Positions 42,879-51,164 of a DNA stretch of 58,929 nucleotides are shown here, piece by piece. The DNA comes from Anaerolineae bacterium (GTDB lineage Bacteria; Chloroflexota; Anaerolineae; Anaerolineales; UBA11579), in NCBI GenBank assembly GCA_004297445.1, contig SCUK01000067.1:1-58929 (forward strand), given 5' to 3'. How positions within the stretch are numbered: position 1 is the stretch's first letter; each line of letters begins with the position of its first letter. Both the position numbers and the translations under genes were made by a program. Under the pieces are notes generated by a model. That model ran no database searches. It was not told where the DNA came from and worked only from the letters and a program-made list of their open reading frames with translations.

Positions 42879-45493
42879 CTGATATCTCCCTGGCCGCTGC
42901 GCCAGAACTCGGCCAGCATGGCGGCCAAGCGGCTGTGTTCGGGTTTTGCCAGCTCGGGGTCGTGGTCCAGCAAGGCGTGAGCGTGTTTGCGGGCCTTCTC
43001 AATCAACTTCACATCCGTCAGGCTCGCCAGACGCAGATGGTCGCCGTAGCCGGCCTGGCGCGTCCCGAGAAAATCGCCGGGGCCGCGCTGGTCCAGGTCG
43101 CGTTCGGCCAGCACGAAGCCATCGTTGGTCTCGGCCATCGCCTTCAGGCGTTCGTTTTCAGCCGCATCGTCTTCCTGCGGAATCAAGATACACCAGGACT
43201 GGCCGCCGCCGCGCCCAACCCGGCCGCGCAGCTGATGCAGTTGCGCCAGCCCAAACCTCTCGGCACCTTCAATCAACATCACCGTGGCATTGGGCACATC
43301 CACCCCCACTTCAATGACGGTGGTGGAAGCCAGCACATGGAACTCGCCGGCGCGGAATCGCAGCATGACGTCTTCCTTTTCGTCCGGGCGCAGGCGGCCG
43401 TGCAGCAAGCCCACCTTGTACTGCGAGAAGACTTCCTCCTGCAGGCGTTTGTGTTCTTCCACCGCCGCGAGCCCATCGCTCTTTTCGCTTTCTTCCACCA
43501 GCGGATAAATGACAAAAGCCTGATGCCCGGCGGCCAGTTCGCGCTTAATCAGGGTGTAGGCGCGTTCGCGTTCGCGCGGCACCAGCACATGGGTGCCCAC
43601 CGGCTCGCGGCCGGGCGGCATCTCATCCATCACGCTCAGGTCCAGGTCGCCGAACACCGTCAGCGCCAGCGAGCGCGGGATGGGCGTGGCGGTCATGACC
43701 AGCAGGTGCGGGTTGTCGCCTTTGCCGCGCAGGGCGGCACGCTGTTCCACGCCGAAGCGGTGCTGTTCATCGATAACAGCAAATTGCAGGTCTTTGAACT
43801 GCACCGGTTCTTCCAGTAAGGCATGCGTACCCACCACCAGGCGGATACGGCCTTCCTGCAAACCGGCGCGGATTTCGGCTTTTTCGCCTTCGGAGGTAGC
43901 GCCAATCAGCAGGCGTATCTCGCTTTCGGCCAGCGGGCCGCCCTCCGCCGCCAGCAGACCCTGGAAAGAGCGCAAATGCTGCTCGGCGAGGATGCTGGTG
44001 GGGGCCAGCACCGCGGCCTGCGCCCCGCCGGTCAGCACCATGGCCGCGGCCAGGGCCGCCACGACGGTTTTACCGGAGCCGACATCGCCCTGCAAGAGGC
44101 GGTTCATCGGCCGGCCGCGGCCCAGGTCGGCGCGCACTTCCGCAATCGCGCGGGTCTGGGCGCCAGTGAGGGCATACGGCAGGCGGGCGATCTGCCCATC
44201 CAGCCACGCATCTTCGACGGTATACGCACGCGCCGGGCGCGCTTCCCAATCCTTCTTCTGGCGCAACGCGCCAACCTGTAAATAGAAGATTTCATCAAAA
44301 GCGAGGCGGTGGCGGGCATCGTCCAGGCTTTCCAGCGAGTCCGGGAAGTGCACCTGCAACAGGGCTTCTGAAAGCGGCGGAAGGTCGGCATCGTCCAGCA
44401 CGGCCTGCGGCAGGGTTTCTTCGACGCGCGGTGCCCAATAGGTGACGACCTTGTTCATCTGGGTGCGCAGCCAGCGCTGGGTCATCTCGCTGGTGAGTGG
44501 GTACACCGGCACAATGCGGTTGGTGTGCAATTGTTCGTCGTCCAGCGGTTCCCACTCCGGGTTGACGATTTGCAGGCGGCCGAGGTACTGCTCCACCTTG
44601 CCGGACACGACCAGCGCCGTGCCTTCTTTCATCTGCTGGCCGAGCCAGGGCTGGTTGAACCAGGTGAGGCGCAATGCGCCGCTGCCATCGGCAATGATGA
44701 CTTCCAGCAATTTGCCGCCGCGCCCCTTGAAGGGCCGGACGGCGCTGGATTGCACCGTGCCCATCACGGTCACTTCTTCGCCAAACTTGAGGCGGTTAAT
44801 GGGCTTGAGCTGGGTGTAGTCGTCGTAGCGGCGCGGATAATGGGTGAGCATGTCGCCGAGGCTGTGGATGCCCAGCCGGTCCAGCTTTTCGGCGTTCTTG
44901 GGCCCGACACCGTCCAGCACGGTGGTAGGGGCATCGAAAGCGGCGCTGGGGCCCTCTGGCCGGGGGCGGGCGCCGCGCACTTTTTTGTAGCGGCGGGTGG
45001 GCTTGGGCGCGGGTGGGCGTTCTTCGCGCCGCGGCTCCAGTTTGGGCTGCGCCTGAGGTTTACTCTCTGCCGGTTGGGGTGTGCTTTCCGCTTTCGGCGT
45101 GCCGCGTTCGGGTTCTGCAGAGGGTGCAGCCTGGGGGGCCGACTGGGGTCTGGGCTGCGGCTGTGCCGAGGGCGGTTCGTTCTTAACCTCTGCCTGGGGT
45201 GCGGCAGGAAGATTCTCGCCCGGCGGACTTTCGCCGCCATCTCCCAGTTCCTTGCGAATGCGGTTCCACAGGCCTTTCAGCGCATCCGAACGGGCATTCG
45301 GGCTTAACCGGTCATAGTCGCGCAGGCGGGTGAGGATGACCTGCACCAGGGCTTCGGGCAGTTCGTCGGCGCGGGCTTCGCCTTCCCAGGCGGGGGCCAT
45401 GCCACTGAGGCCGCCCATGACCGCTTTGTTATCGTATTTGCGTTCGGCTTCAAGCCGGAATATCTTTTGAAGTTTGGCAATGGAGGGTTTCAT
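42875..45493 (-). CDS. recG: ATP-dependent DNA helicase RecG with long N-terminal extension
   Basis: 872 residues against about 690 in E. coli. RecG remodels stalled replication forks and recombination intermediates. Residues 1-95 are an extra helical domain (KLQKIFRLEAERKYDNKAVM). Residues about 95-175 are a Pro/Gln/Ala/Glu-rich low-complexity linker. Then come the wedge/OB domain (VLDGVGPKNAEKLDRLGI, GKGGKLLEVIIADG-like region), helicase Walker A LLQGDVGSGKTVVAALAA, VIDEQHRFGVEQR, ATPIPRSLALT, and motif VI HQLRGRVGRG. Similar N-terminal heads occur in several non-proteobacterial RecG proteins. Operon with coaD. Confidence 0.95.
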   Translation of the reverse strand: MKPSIAKLQKIFRLEAERKYDNKAVMGGLSGMAPAWEGEARADELPEALVQVILTRLRDYDRLSPNARSDALKGLWNRIRKELGDGGESPPGENLPAAPQAEVKNEPPSAQPQPRPQSAPQAAPSAEPERGTPKAESTPQPAESKPQAQPKLEPRREERPPAPKPTRRYKKVRGARPRPEGPSAAFDAPTTVLDGVGPKNAEKLDRLGIHSLGDMLTHYPRRYDDYTQLKPINRLKFGEEVTVMGTVQSSAVRPFKGRGGKLLEVIIADGSGALRLTWFNQPWLGQQMKEGTALVVSGKVEQYLGRLQIVNPEWEPLDDEQLHTNRIVPVYPLTSEMTQRWLRTQMNKVVTYWAPRVEETLPQAVLDDADLPPLSEALLQVHFPDSLESLDDARHRLAFDEIFYLQVGALRQKKDWEARPARAYTVEDAWLDGQIARLPYALTGAQTRAIAEVRADLGRGRPMNRLLQGDVGSGKTVVAALAAAMVLTGGAQAAVLAPTSILAEQHLRSFQGLLAAEGGPLAESEIRLLIGATSEGEKAEIRAGLQEGRIRLVVGTHALLEEPVQFKDLQFAVIDEQHRFGVEQRAALRGKGDNPHLLVMTATPIPRSLALTVFGDLDLSVMDEMPPGREPVGTHVLVPRERERAYTLIKRELAAGHQAFVIYPLVEESEKSDGLAAVEEHKRLQEEVFSQYKVGLLHGRLRPDEKEDVMLRFRAGEFHVLASTTVIEVGVDVPNATVMLIEGAERFGLAQLHQLRGRVGRGGGQSWCILIPQEDDAAENERLKAMAETNDGFVLAERDLDQRGPGDFLGTRQAGYGDHLRLASLTDVKLIEKARKHAHALLDHDPELAKPEHSRLAAMLAEFWRSGQGDIS

Positions 45494-45613
45494 GGAAGGT
45501 TATTTTAGCAGAGATGACGGTAAGAAGTCTTTGCGATGGATGGTCGGGTTGTCCGAGCCTTTCCTCTCTGCCCACCCTGCAATCATTTCCATTGACGAAA
45601 TTCCCCTTGCCTA

Positions 45614-46444
45614 CTAGATCTCTTTCCCGCGTAACCGGCGAAAGGCGTTAATCAGCGTGACGAGGAATTTAGAGCCCACATAGTGATAAGCGTCATAGGC
45701 GCCCAGGGAGGTATAGCCCAGTTTCCTGGCCAGACCTGCAGAAATCTCGGTGGCGGCATCCCAATTCGGGTCAATCCCGTTCTCCAGACACCAGAGGATC
45801 AATTCCGCGCCCACCGCCGAAGCCAGCCCTCGCCCCTGATATTTGCTGTTGGTGTTTATCTGGATTTCAATTCCCTTGGAGCACGCCGAGCCGGCCGCAG
45901 CGATGCACACCATCCGATTCCCGTCAAAAGCAGCATAACCGATGCCGCGTTGCATGAAGTCTTCGGCGGACTTGAACCCGAACAATTGCTCTTTGGTGAT
46001 TTCCTCTTTGTGTGCCGCAATCTGCTGTGCCAGCGGAAGGTCAATCCGCCGGGTGGTGAACTCGGGCGCGAGTTTTGCTCTCAACAAACGCAGGTGGGCG
46101 GGGTCAAGACTCTGGCTGCTGAAGGCGTAGCGTTTGCGAACCACCAGCTTGTTGGCGTGAACGGAGATAAACAATTCTTTCCAACCCGGCGCGCCAAAAA
46201 ACAACGGGGAAAGTCGTGGCAGTTTTTCAAGGTACTCTCGTGCCGCCGGGTGGCCGGCATCCCCGCCCAGGATGTTGTACTTGATGTTCGGCAGGGTCAG
46301 GACGACCACGTTCGGGCGCTGTGCATCATCTGCGAGGACCTGCCCCATGTGGCCCTCGAGGATGGAGGTGGCCAGGAAATTGGATGGGGAATCCGGGAAG
46401 AATTTCGTTAGGTCACGATTCTGGGGGTCGGGGATTTCTATCAT
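45614..46444 (-). CDS. GNAT-family acetyltransferase (GNAT_acetyltran group)
   Basis: 276 residues from ATG 46444 (GGAG 11 nt upstream); a start at 46492 would add 16 residues. The C-terminal half carries the acetyl-CoA-binding signature INTNSKYQGRGLASAVGAELI and a closing LARKLGYTSLGAYDAYHY. The N-terminal half (PNVVVLTLPNIKYNILGGD, then LFISVHANKLVVRKRYAFS) matches the two-lobed ZmaR-like GNAT_acetyltran family. Substrate unknown. Stands alone; the 120 nt between its 3' end and recG hold nothing recognisable. Confidence 0.82.
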   Translation of the reverse strand: MIEIPDPQNRDLTKFFPDSPSNFLATSILEGHMGQVLADDAQRPNVVVLTLPNIKYNILGGDAGHPAAREYLEKLPRLSPLFFGAPGWKELFISVHANKLVVRKRYAFSSQSLDPAHLRLLRAKLAPEFTTRRIDLPLAQQIAAHKEEITKEQLFGFKSAEDFMQRGIGYAAFDGNRMVCIAAAGSACSKGIEIQINTNSKYQGRGLASAVGAELILWCLENGIDPNWDAATEISAGLARKLGYTSLGAYDAYHYVGSKFLVTLINAFRRLRGKEI

Positions 46445-46527
46445 CGGCGTTGATTCTCCAGTTTGATTTCGCCTTGCAAGGGATTGACGCACTCAGTACG
46501 TTGCCCGTTGGGCGGGGTTGCATTGGC

Positions 46528-46561
46528 AGTGAGTGAAATGGTGCAAACACTACCACTCACT
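46528..46561. repeat. Inverted repeat upstream of the GNAT gene
   Basis: AGTGAGTG (46528-46535) with CACTCACT (46554-46561), and an inner GTG-CAAA-CAC. In the divergent intergenic region 46445-46680; possible operator or hairpin. Confidence 0.4.
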
Positions 46562-46611
46562 CAGTAAGGTGGCGCCAAATGTTTGGATTTCTGTACCATG
46601 ATAATAGATCA

Positions 46612-46651
46612 GTCGGGCTGCGCCCGACCGACGCTCGCCCATTGGTATAAT
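46612..46651 (+). promoter_or_regulatory. Extended -10 promoter of the 46681 gene with an upstream inverted repeat
   Basis: TTGG-TATAAT (46642-46651) has the extended -10 form TGN. GTCGGGC-TGC-GCCCGAC (46612-46628) covers the place where a -35 would be, so it may be an operator. Confidence 0.5.
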
Positions 46652-46680
46652 GCCCCCATACCACGCTTTGAGGAGAGCGG

Positions 46681-47061
46681 ATGACCGACCCGCGCCGACC
46701 CATACCCATCTACACCACCGCCGGAGATTATGAGGCGTTCCTGGCCTACCCCATCGTTTACAACCTGTCTGGCGAGGCGATTGGCTTCGTGACCCCGGAA
46801 CGAGAGGTGTACTCGGTGCACGGCGAGTATGTGGGCTGGCTGACCAACGACCCGCGCATCCTGCGCAAGCGCACGTATGACTATGCGAAGCCGAAACAGG
46901 CGTTTCCCAGCGGGTTCCCGCGCAAGTTGGTGGCCCCGCCCAGCGCCCCCCTGCCGCCGATGATGGCGGAGTTGTCGTTCGATACAATTGACGTGCTGGA
47001 CGAGTACCCGGAACTGCTGCCAACTGCCGATGCCGGCGAATTCCGCGACGATATGGATTGA
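46681..47061 (+). CDS. Small conserved-looking protein, function unknown
   Basis: 126 residues, soluble, beta-rich: IYTTAGDYEAFLAYPIVYNLSGEAIGFVTPEREVYSVHGEYVGWLTNDPRILRKR. The Gly-containing strands with repeated IGFV / YVGWL resemble the 4-fold beta-flower type of small protein. The C-terminal 50 residues are Pro-rich then acidic. GAGGAGAG 5 nt before ATG and a clear -10 upstream make it a real gene. No family assigned with certainty. Confidence 0.75.
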   Translation: MTDPRRPIPIYTTAGDYEAFLAYPIVYNLSGEAIGFVTPEREVYSVHGEYVGWLTNDPRILRKRTYDYAKPKQAFPSGFPRKLVAPPSAPLPPMMAELSFDTIDVLDEYPELLPTADAGEFRDDMD

Positions 47062-47131
47062 AAGGCGAGTACCCGAGGTTTCAGGCAACGAGGGACGAGG
47101 CAATAGGATTGTTACTAACAATGCGGAGAGA

Positions 47132-47159
47132 GTTCCCTTCGATTTCGCTCAAGACAGGC
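47132..47159. repeat. Possible degenerate copy of a dispersed intergenic repeat
   Basis: CCCTTCGATTTCGCTCAAGAC resembles the CCTTCGACTTCGCTCAGGAC-type sequences that recur between genes in many environmental bacterial genomes. Single copy here, 28 nt before the thioesterase gene. Confidence 0.3.
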
Positions 47160-47187
47160 CAAAAAGAGATTTGGAGCCATTGACCAG

Positions 47188-47685
47188 ATGGAAGACACGA
47201 AGCAAAAGACCTGCCGGGCGTCGCACGTCACGCTCTCGCAGATGATGCAACCCGAAATGGCCAACGTGATGGGCAACGTGCACGGCGGCTGGATTATGAA
47301 ACTGGTAGACGAAGCCGGCGGGTTGGCGTGCATCCGCCATTCCAACGCCCGCTGCGTCACCGTCGCCATTGACCAGATGACCTTCAAGCACCCCATCCGC
47401 ATCGGAGACCTGATTCAACTGGACGCCGAAGTGTCCTACACCGGTCACACGTCCATGGAAGCCGAAGTGAACGTGTATGCCGAAAACGTGGCGACCGGCC
47501 AGCGCTGGCACACCAACAAGGCCTACCTGGTGTATGTGGCGCTGGACGAGAAGGGCAAGCCGCGCGCCGTGCCGCCGATCATCCCTGAAACCGAAGAAGA
47601 GAAAGACCGCTTCACGGCGGGTGAGGCGCGCCAGGTGCACCGCTTGAAGCAGGCCAAGCTGGCGGAGAAGACGCGGTCGGATTAG
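47188..47685 (+). CDS. Hot-dog acyl-CoA thioesterase (YciA/BACH type)
   Basis: 165 residues, hydrolyses acyl-CoA to free acid and CoA. Hot-dog motifs: LSQMMQPEMANVMGNVHGGWIMKLVDEAGGLACIRHS (catalytic Asp/Glu in the helix) and CVTVAIDQMTFKHPIRIGDLIQLDAEVSYTGHTSMEAEVNVYAEN. The C-terminal tail is charged. First gene of a tight run: its TAG is directly followed by the ATG of the AAA+ ATPase gene (TAGATG). Chain-length preference not readable. Confidence 0.92.
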   Translation: MEDTKQKTCRASHVTLSQMMQPEMANVMGNVHGGWIMKLVDEAGGLACIRHSNARCVTVAIDQMTFKHPIRIGDLIQLDAEVSYTGHTSMEAEVNVYAENVATGQRWHTNKAYLVYVALDEKGKPRAVPPIIPETEEEKDRFTAGEARQVHRLKQAKLAEKTRSD

Positions 47686-48966
47686 ATGAGCGACGAAAAC
47701 GGAATCCCCCTGCCCCCTGACCTGACCGAAGGCGCGCCCAGCGCCTCGCAAGGGATTCCATCCGGCATCCGCTCCATCAAAGACCTCATTGACAGGGTAA
47801 CGGGCAAGCACCTGGGGCCGCTCTCCCCGGAGGGCGATGCCGGTCTGGCCGAGCAATGGCCGTACCCGTTCCTCGCCCTCGTGGGCCAACTGGAAATGAA
47901 ACTGGGCCTGCTGCTGGCGCTGGTGAACCCGGCGGTGGGCGGGGTGCTGCTCATCGGGCCGCGCGGCACCGGCAAGACCACCGCCGTGCGCAGCCTGATT
48001 GACCTGCTGCCCTCGGTGAAGCAAAGCAAGTGCCATTACGGCTGCACCGAAGAAGATGTGGAACTGGGCGGCATTGACGCCATCTGCCCGGACTGCGCCG
48101 AAAAATACGCCCGCGGCGAACCGCTCACCTCCCTGCGCGCCGTGCGGCTGGTGGAACTGCCGCTGAACGCCCGCCTCGAAGATGTGGTGGGCGGCGTGGA
48201 CGAACGTGCCGCGGTACACCAGCGCATGCGGGTCCGCCGCGGCATCCTGTCGCACGCTGACCGCAACCTGCTGTACGTGGACGAAGTCAACCTGCTGGGC
48301 GACGATGTGGTGGATGCCATCCTGGACGCCGCGGCGCAGGGATCGTACACCGTGCGCCGCGGGGCGGTGAGCGCCACATATCGCGCCCGTTTCACGCTGG
48401 TGGGCACGATGAACCCGGAAGAGGGCCGCCTGCGCCCGCAAATCCTGGACCGCTTCGGCCTGCGATTGCTGGTGCGCGGGCTGGAAGGACAGGATGAACG
48501 CCTGGAGGCCTACCGCCGCGCCCGCGCCTACCTCACCAACCCCAAGCAGGTCGTGGCGCTGTTCGTGGATGAGACCCTGCAGGCCCGCGATGAAATCGAA
48601 GCCGCGCAGGCGCTGCTGCCTACGGTGAAACTGCCGGACGATGTGGCGCAGGTGGGGCTGGAACTGATTCAGGGATTGGGAATCGACTCACTGCGCACCG
48701 AAATCACCCTGTTTGAAGCCGCGCGGGCGCTGGCCGCCGCCGATGCCCGCACAGAAGTGACCCCGGACGACATCCGCCAGGTAGCGCCGATGGCGCTGCG
48801 CCTGCGCCGCTCGGTATTTATGGACCAGTATTTCGTGGACCAGAAGAACGAAGAGGAAGAGATTGCCGTCGCGCTGGGGGCGATGAAAGCGGCAGAAGCC
48901 GCCGCGCCGAAAGCGGACAAAGCGCAGAAAGCCAAACCGCGCCCGAGGCGAGCGAAAAAACCATGA
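47686..48966 (+). CDS. Magnesium-chelatase subunit I-like AAA+ ATPase (BchI/CobS/MoxR group)
   Basis: 426 residues. Walker A IGPRGTGKTTAV (K97), a four-Cys insert (CHYGC, CPDC) of the kind found in chelatase I subunits, VVELPLNARLEDVVGGVDE, Walker B LLYVDEVNLLGDDVVDAILDAAAQG, sensor TMNPEEGRLRPQILDRFGL. The C-terminal tail is Ala/Lys-rich. BchI works with BchD and BchH to insert Mg into protoporphyrin, but neither is present and there are no other pigment genes, so a chelatase-like remodelling role with an unknown partner is as likely. Its stop overlaps the rsmD start. Confidence 0.85.
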   Translation: MSDENGIPLPPDLTEGAPSASQGIPSGIRSIKDLIDRVTGKHLGPLSPEGDAGLAEQWPYPFLALVGQLEMKLGLLLALVNPAVGGVLLIGPRGTGKTTAVRSLIDLLPSVKQSKCHYGCTEEDVELGGIDAICPDCAEKYARGEPLTSLRAVRLVELPLNARLEDVVGGVDERAAVHQRMRVRRGILSHADRNLLYVDEVNLLGDDVVDAILDAAAQGSYTVRRGAVSATYRARFTLVGTMNPEEGRLRPQILDRFGLRLLVRGLEGQDERLEAYRRARAYLTNPKQVVALFVDETLQARDEIEAAQALLPTVKLPDDVAQVGLELIQGLGIDSLRTEITLFEAARALAAADARTEVTPDDIRQVAPMALRLRRSVFMDQYFVDQKNEEEEIAVALGAMKAAEAAAPKADKAQKAKPRPRRAKKP

Positions 48967-49541
48967 GCGTGCGTCGGCTGCGGGTCATCGCCGGGACGGC
49001 GCGCGGGCGCAAGCTGGCCGACGTGCCAGGCACCGGCACGCGCCCCATCACCGACCGGGCCAAGGAATCGCTGTTCAACATCCTCAATCCGGCGCTGCCG
49101 GGCGGCGCGTTCTTTGATGTGTTTGCCGGCACCGGCGCGGTTGGCATCGAGGCCCTGAGCCGCGGCGCAGCGTTCGCGCGCTTCAACGACAACAGCCGGG
49201 CGGCAGTGCGCACGATTCGCGAGAACCTGGCTCACACCGGCTTTGAAGCCCAGGCCGAAGTGAAGCAGGGCGACGCCTTTGCCCAGTTGGGACGGCGGCC
49301 GGACCGTTCATTTGATTATGTTTACCTTGCCCCGCCGCAGTACAAGGGCATGTGGCGCGATGCAATTGAAGGGCTGGACCGCCAGCCGGACTGGCTGGTG
49401 GCGGATGGCTGGGCGATTGTGCAAATTGACCCGCGCGAGTACGAGGCGGTAGAATTGACCAACCTGGAAGAATTCGACCAGCGCAAGTACGGCAACACCC
49501 TGCTGGTGTTCTACGAGCGCAAAGAAGACGACGATGGATAG
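48963..49541 (+). CDS. rsmD: 16S rRNA (guanine966-N2)-methyltransferase RsmD
   Basis: 192 residues. Start motif RVIAGTARGRKLADVPGTGTRPITDRAKESLFNIL and the SAM loop FFDVFAGTGAVGIEALSRGA are diagnostic. The catalytic DPPY-type motif reads YLAPPQYKGMW, a variant seen in some lineages. Methylates N2 of G966 of 16S rRNA. It overlaps the AAA+ gene by ATGA and the histidine-kinase gene by 8 nt. Confidence 0.92.
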   Translation: MSVRRLRVIAGTARGRKLADVPGTGTRPITDRAKESLFNILNPALPGGAFFDVFAGTGAVGIEALSRGAAFARFNDNSRAAVRTIRENLAHTGFEAQAEVKQGDAFAQLGRRPDRSFDYVYLAPPQYKGMWRDAIEGLDRQPDWLVADGWAIVQIDPREYEAVELTNLEEFDQRKYGNTLLVFYERKEDDDG

Positions 49542-50736
49542 AGACATCATCATCCAGAAAGCCTTGAAAAAAGCCTTCCCCGGCATCCCGGAGGAAGAGT
49601 CGTCCATCCTGGTCACCGAGGGCAGTTTTGAGCCGCACCAACCCGGTGCGCGGCTCACCATTGAAGGCAACATCGAGCACACCTTTTACATCCTGCTGGA
49701 AGGCGACGTGAAGGTGACGAAGATGATGAATGCCGACGAAGACCGCCTGCTGAAATACCTGGGGCCGGGCGACTTTTTCGGCGAGATGGCGCTGATTCAC
49801 GAAGCGCCGCGCGCCGCCACCATCACTGCCATTACGGATGTGAGCGTGCTAGCGATCGACAAGGAAGCTTTTGACCGGGCGCTGAACACCAGCCCCAGCA
49901 TCGCCAAGGCGATGGTGCGCGAAGTAAGCCGCCGCCTGCGCGAGAACGACGACATGGCGATTGAAGACCTGCGGCTGAAAGCCTCTGAACTGGCGGCCGC
50001 CTACCACCAGCTGGCCGAACTGGAGCGCGCCCGCCGTGAATTCCTCACCACCATTGCCCATGAACTGCGCACGCCGCTGGCCTCAGCCTCCGGCTACATG
50101 CAAATCATCAACCTGGGGATGATGGAAGGCGAAACGCTCAAGAGTGGGCTGGGTACGGTGGCGCGCAACATTGACCAGATCGTCTCGCTGACCAACGACA
50201 TTTTGTTCCTGCAGGAGATGGACTTAATCCTCTCGGACTTCGAGCCGGTGGATATCGGCAACATCGTGACGTCGGCGGTGGACGCTGAAAAGAAAATCGC
50301 CGAAGAGAACGGGGTGGGCTACAAACTCAACATCGCCCCCAACCTGCCGGACCTGCCGGGCGACGCCAAGAGCCTGGAACGCGCCTTCCGCGCCATCATC
50401 AACAACGCCTTCAAGTTCAGCATCAACGGCGGTGAGGTGAGCATCACGGTGGACCAGAACCCGGTGTACGTGTGGGCGGCAGTACGCGACTCCGGCATCG
50501 GCATCCCGCCGGATGTGCTGAACAGCATCTGGGAGCGCTTCTGGCGCACCGAGGAGTACGACGGGCATCTGTTCGGCGGGGTCGGGTTGGGGCTGCCCAT
50601 TGCCAAGCAGGTCATTGAACAGCATGGCGGCCAGATTGAAGTGAAAAGCACGCCGGGGGAAGGCACCACCTTCACCATCCGGCTGCGAATCCAGCCATTG
50701 GAAAACGCGGGGAAGAAAAAACAGAATTCTCCTTAA
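49534..50736 (+). CDS. Sensor histidine kinase with N-terminal cyclic-nucleotide-binding domain
   Basis: 400 residues, no transmembrane helix, hence cytoplasmic. Residues about 15-145 are a CRP-type cNMP-binding domain (GDFFGEMALIHEAPRAATITA). A short coiled coil leads to HisKA with phospho-acceptor H176 (IAHELRTPLASASGYM). HATPase_c shows the N box AIINNAFKFS, G1 DSGIGIPPDV and G2 GGVGLGLPIAKQV. No response regulator is adjacent. It overlaps rsmD by 8 nt and ends the operon at the terminator. Similar effector domain to the single-domain protein at 24205. The bound ligand is unknown. Confidence 0.93.
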   Translation: MDRDIIIQKALKKAFPGIPEEESSILVTEGSFEPHQPGARLTIEGNIEHTFYILLEGDVKVTKMMNADEDRLLKYLGPGDFFGEMALIHEAPRAATITAITDVSVLAIDKEAFDRALNTSPSIAKAMVREVSRRLRENDDMAIEDLRLKASELAAAYHQLAELERARREFLTTIAHELRTPLASASGYMQIINLGMMEGETLKSGLGTVARNIDQIVSLTNDILFLQEMDLILSDFEPVDIGNIVTSAVDAEKKIAEENGVGYKLNIAPNLPDLPGDAKSLERAFRAIINNAFKFSINGGEVSITVDQNPVYVWAAVRDSGIGIPPDVLNSIWERFWRTEEYDGHLFGGVGLGLPIAKQVIEQHGGQIEVKSTPGEGTTFTIRLRIQPLENAGKKKQNSP

Positions 50737-50740
50737 AACA

Positions 50741-50764
50741 AAAAGCGGCCGGATGGCCGCTTTT
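50741..50764. terminator. Terminator between the histidine kinase and acpP
   Basis: AAAAGCGGCC-GGAT-GGCCGCTTTT, a symmetric A/T-flanked stem that can serve both convergent genes. Confidence 0.85.
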
Positions 50765-50787
50765 GATTCATGCAGGGGATGGCGGGT

Positions 50788-51027
50788 TTAGCCGCCCTTC
50801 TGGCCGTCGATGTAGCGAACAGCCTCGCCAACCGTGGCGATGGTCTGGGCGTCTTCGTCCGAGATTTCGCTGCCGAACTTGTCTTCAAAGGCCATAATCA
50901 ACTCGACGATGTCGAGGGAATCGGCTTCGAGGTCTTCGCGAAAACGGGCTTCCATGGTGATTTTGGCTTCGTCCGCACCGAGTAAATCCACGATAATCGC
51001 TTTTACGTCATTGTAAGTATCTGACAT
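50788..51027 (-). CDS. acpP: Acyl carrier protein
   Basis: 79 residues from ATG 51027 (GGAGG 7 nt upstream). Acidic four-helix carrier of growing acyl chains. The phosphopantetheine site is S37 in [18 protein letters not shown]. The C-terminus has [13 protein letters not shown]. Single gene, no fab genes nearby; it is transcribed away from the isoprenoid genes from a promoter that faces theirs. Confidence 0.95.
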   Translation of the reverse strand: MSDTYNDVKAIIVDLLGADEAKITMEARFREDLEADSLDIVELIMAFEDKFGSEISDEDAQTIATVGEAVRYIDGQKGG

Positions 51028-51072
51028 GATGGTCCTCCGTCCAAGGGATGTCTTTATCAATCCAACAGGCCA

Positions 51073-51101
51073 ATTTAACCCCTGCGAGGGGTTCCTGTCA
51101 A
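51073..51101 (-). promoter_or_regulatory. Promoter of acpP
   Basis: Minus strand TTGACA (51096-51101), 17-bp spacer, TTAAAT (51073-51078). Confidence 0.8.
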
Positions 51102-51116
51102 GCATTGGTTGACAGG
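51094..51116. promoter_or_regulatory. Shared palindrome holding both -35 boxes of the divergent acpP/fni promoters
   Basis: CCTGTCAA-GCATTGG-TTGACAGG (51094-51116). Both TTGACA hexamers lie in its arms. A further ACAGGCCAATTT / ACAGGCCAATAT direct repeat sits at about 51065 and 51112. One bound protein could block both promoters. Confidence 0.5.
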
Positions 51117-51137
51117 CCAATATCGGGCTGGTAAGAT
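51109..51137 (+). promoter_or_regulatory. Promoter of fni and the prenyl synthase gene
   Basis: TTGACA (51109-51114), 17-bp spacer, TAAGAT (51132-51137), 27 nt before ATG 51165. Confidence 0.8.
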
Positions 51138-51164
51138 TGCTTCACTCCTCAGGAACACCGCCTC

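Noticed and set aside
47149..48441. 430-codon minus-strand open frame
   Set aside because: Antisense to the thioesterase and AAA+ genes, both with clear motifs; Gln/His/Ala-rich artefact composition.
47686..48966. Evidence for phototrophy from the BchI-like gene
   Set aside because: No other bacteriochlorophyll, reaction-centre or chlorosome genes are in the window; the AAA+ family is used in other contexts.
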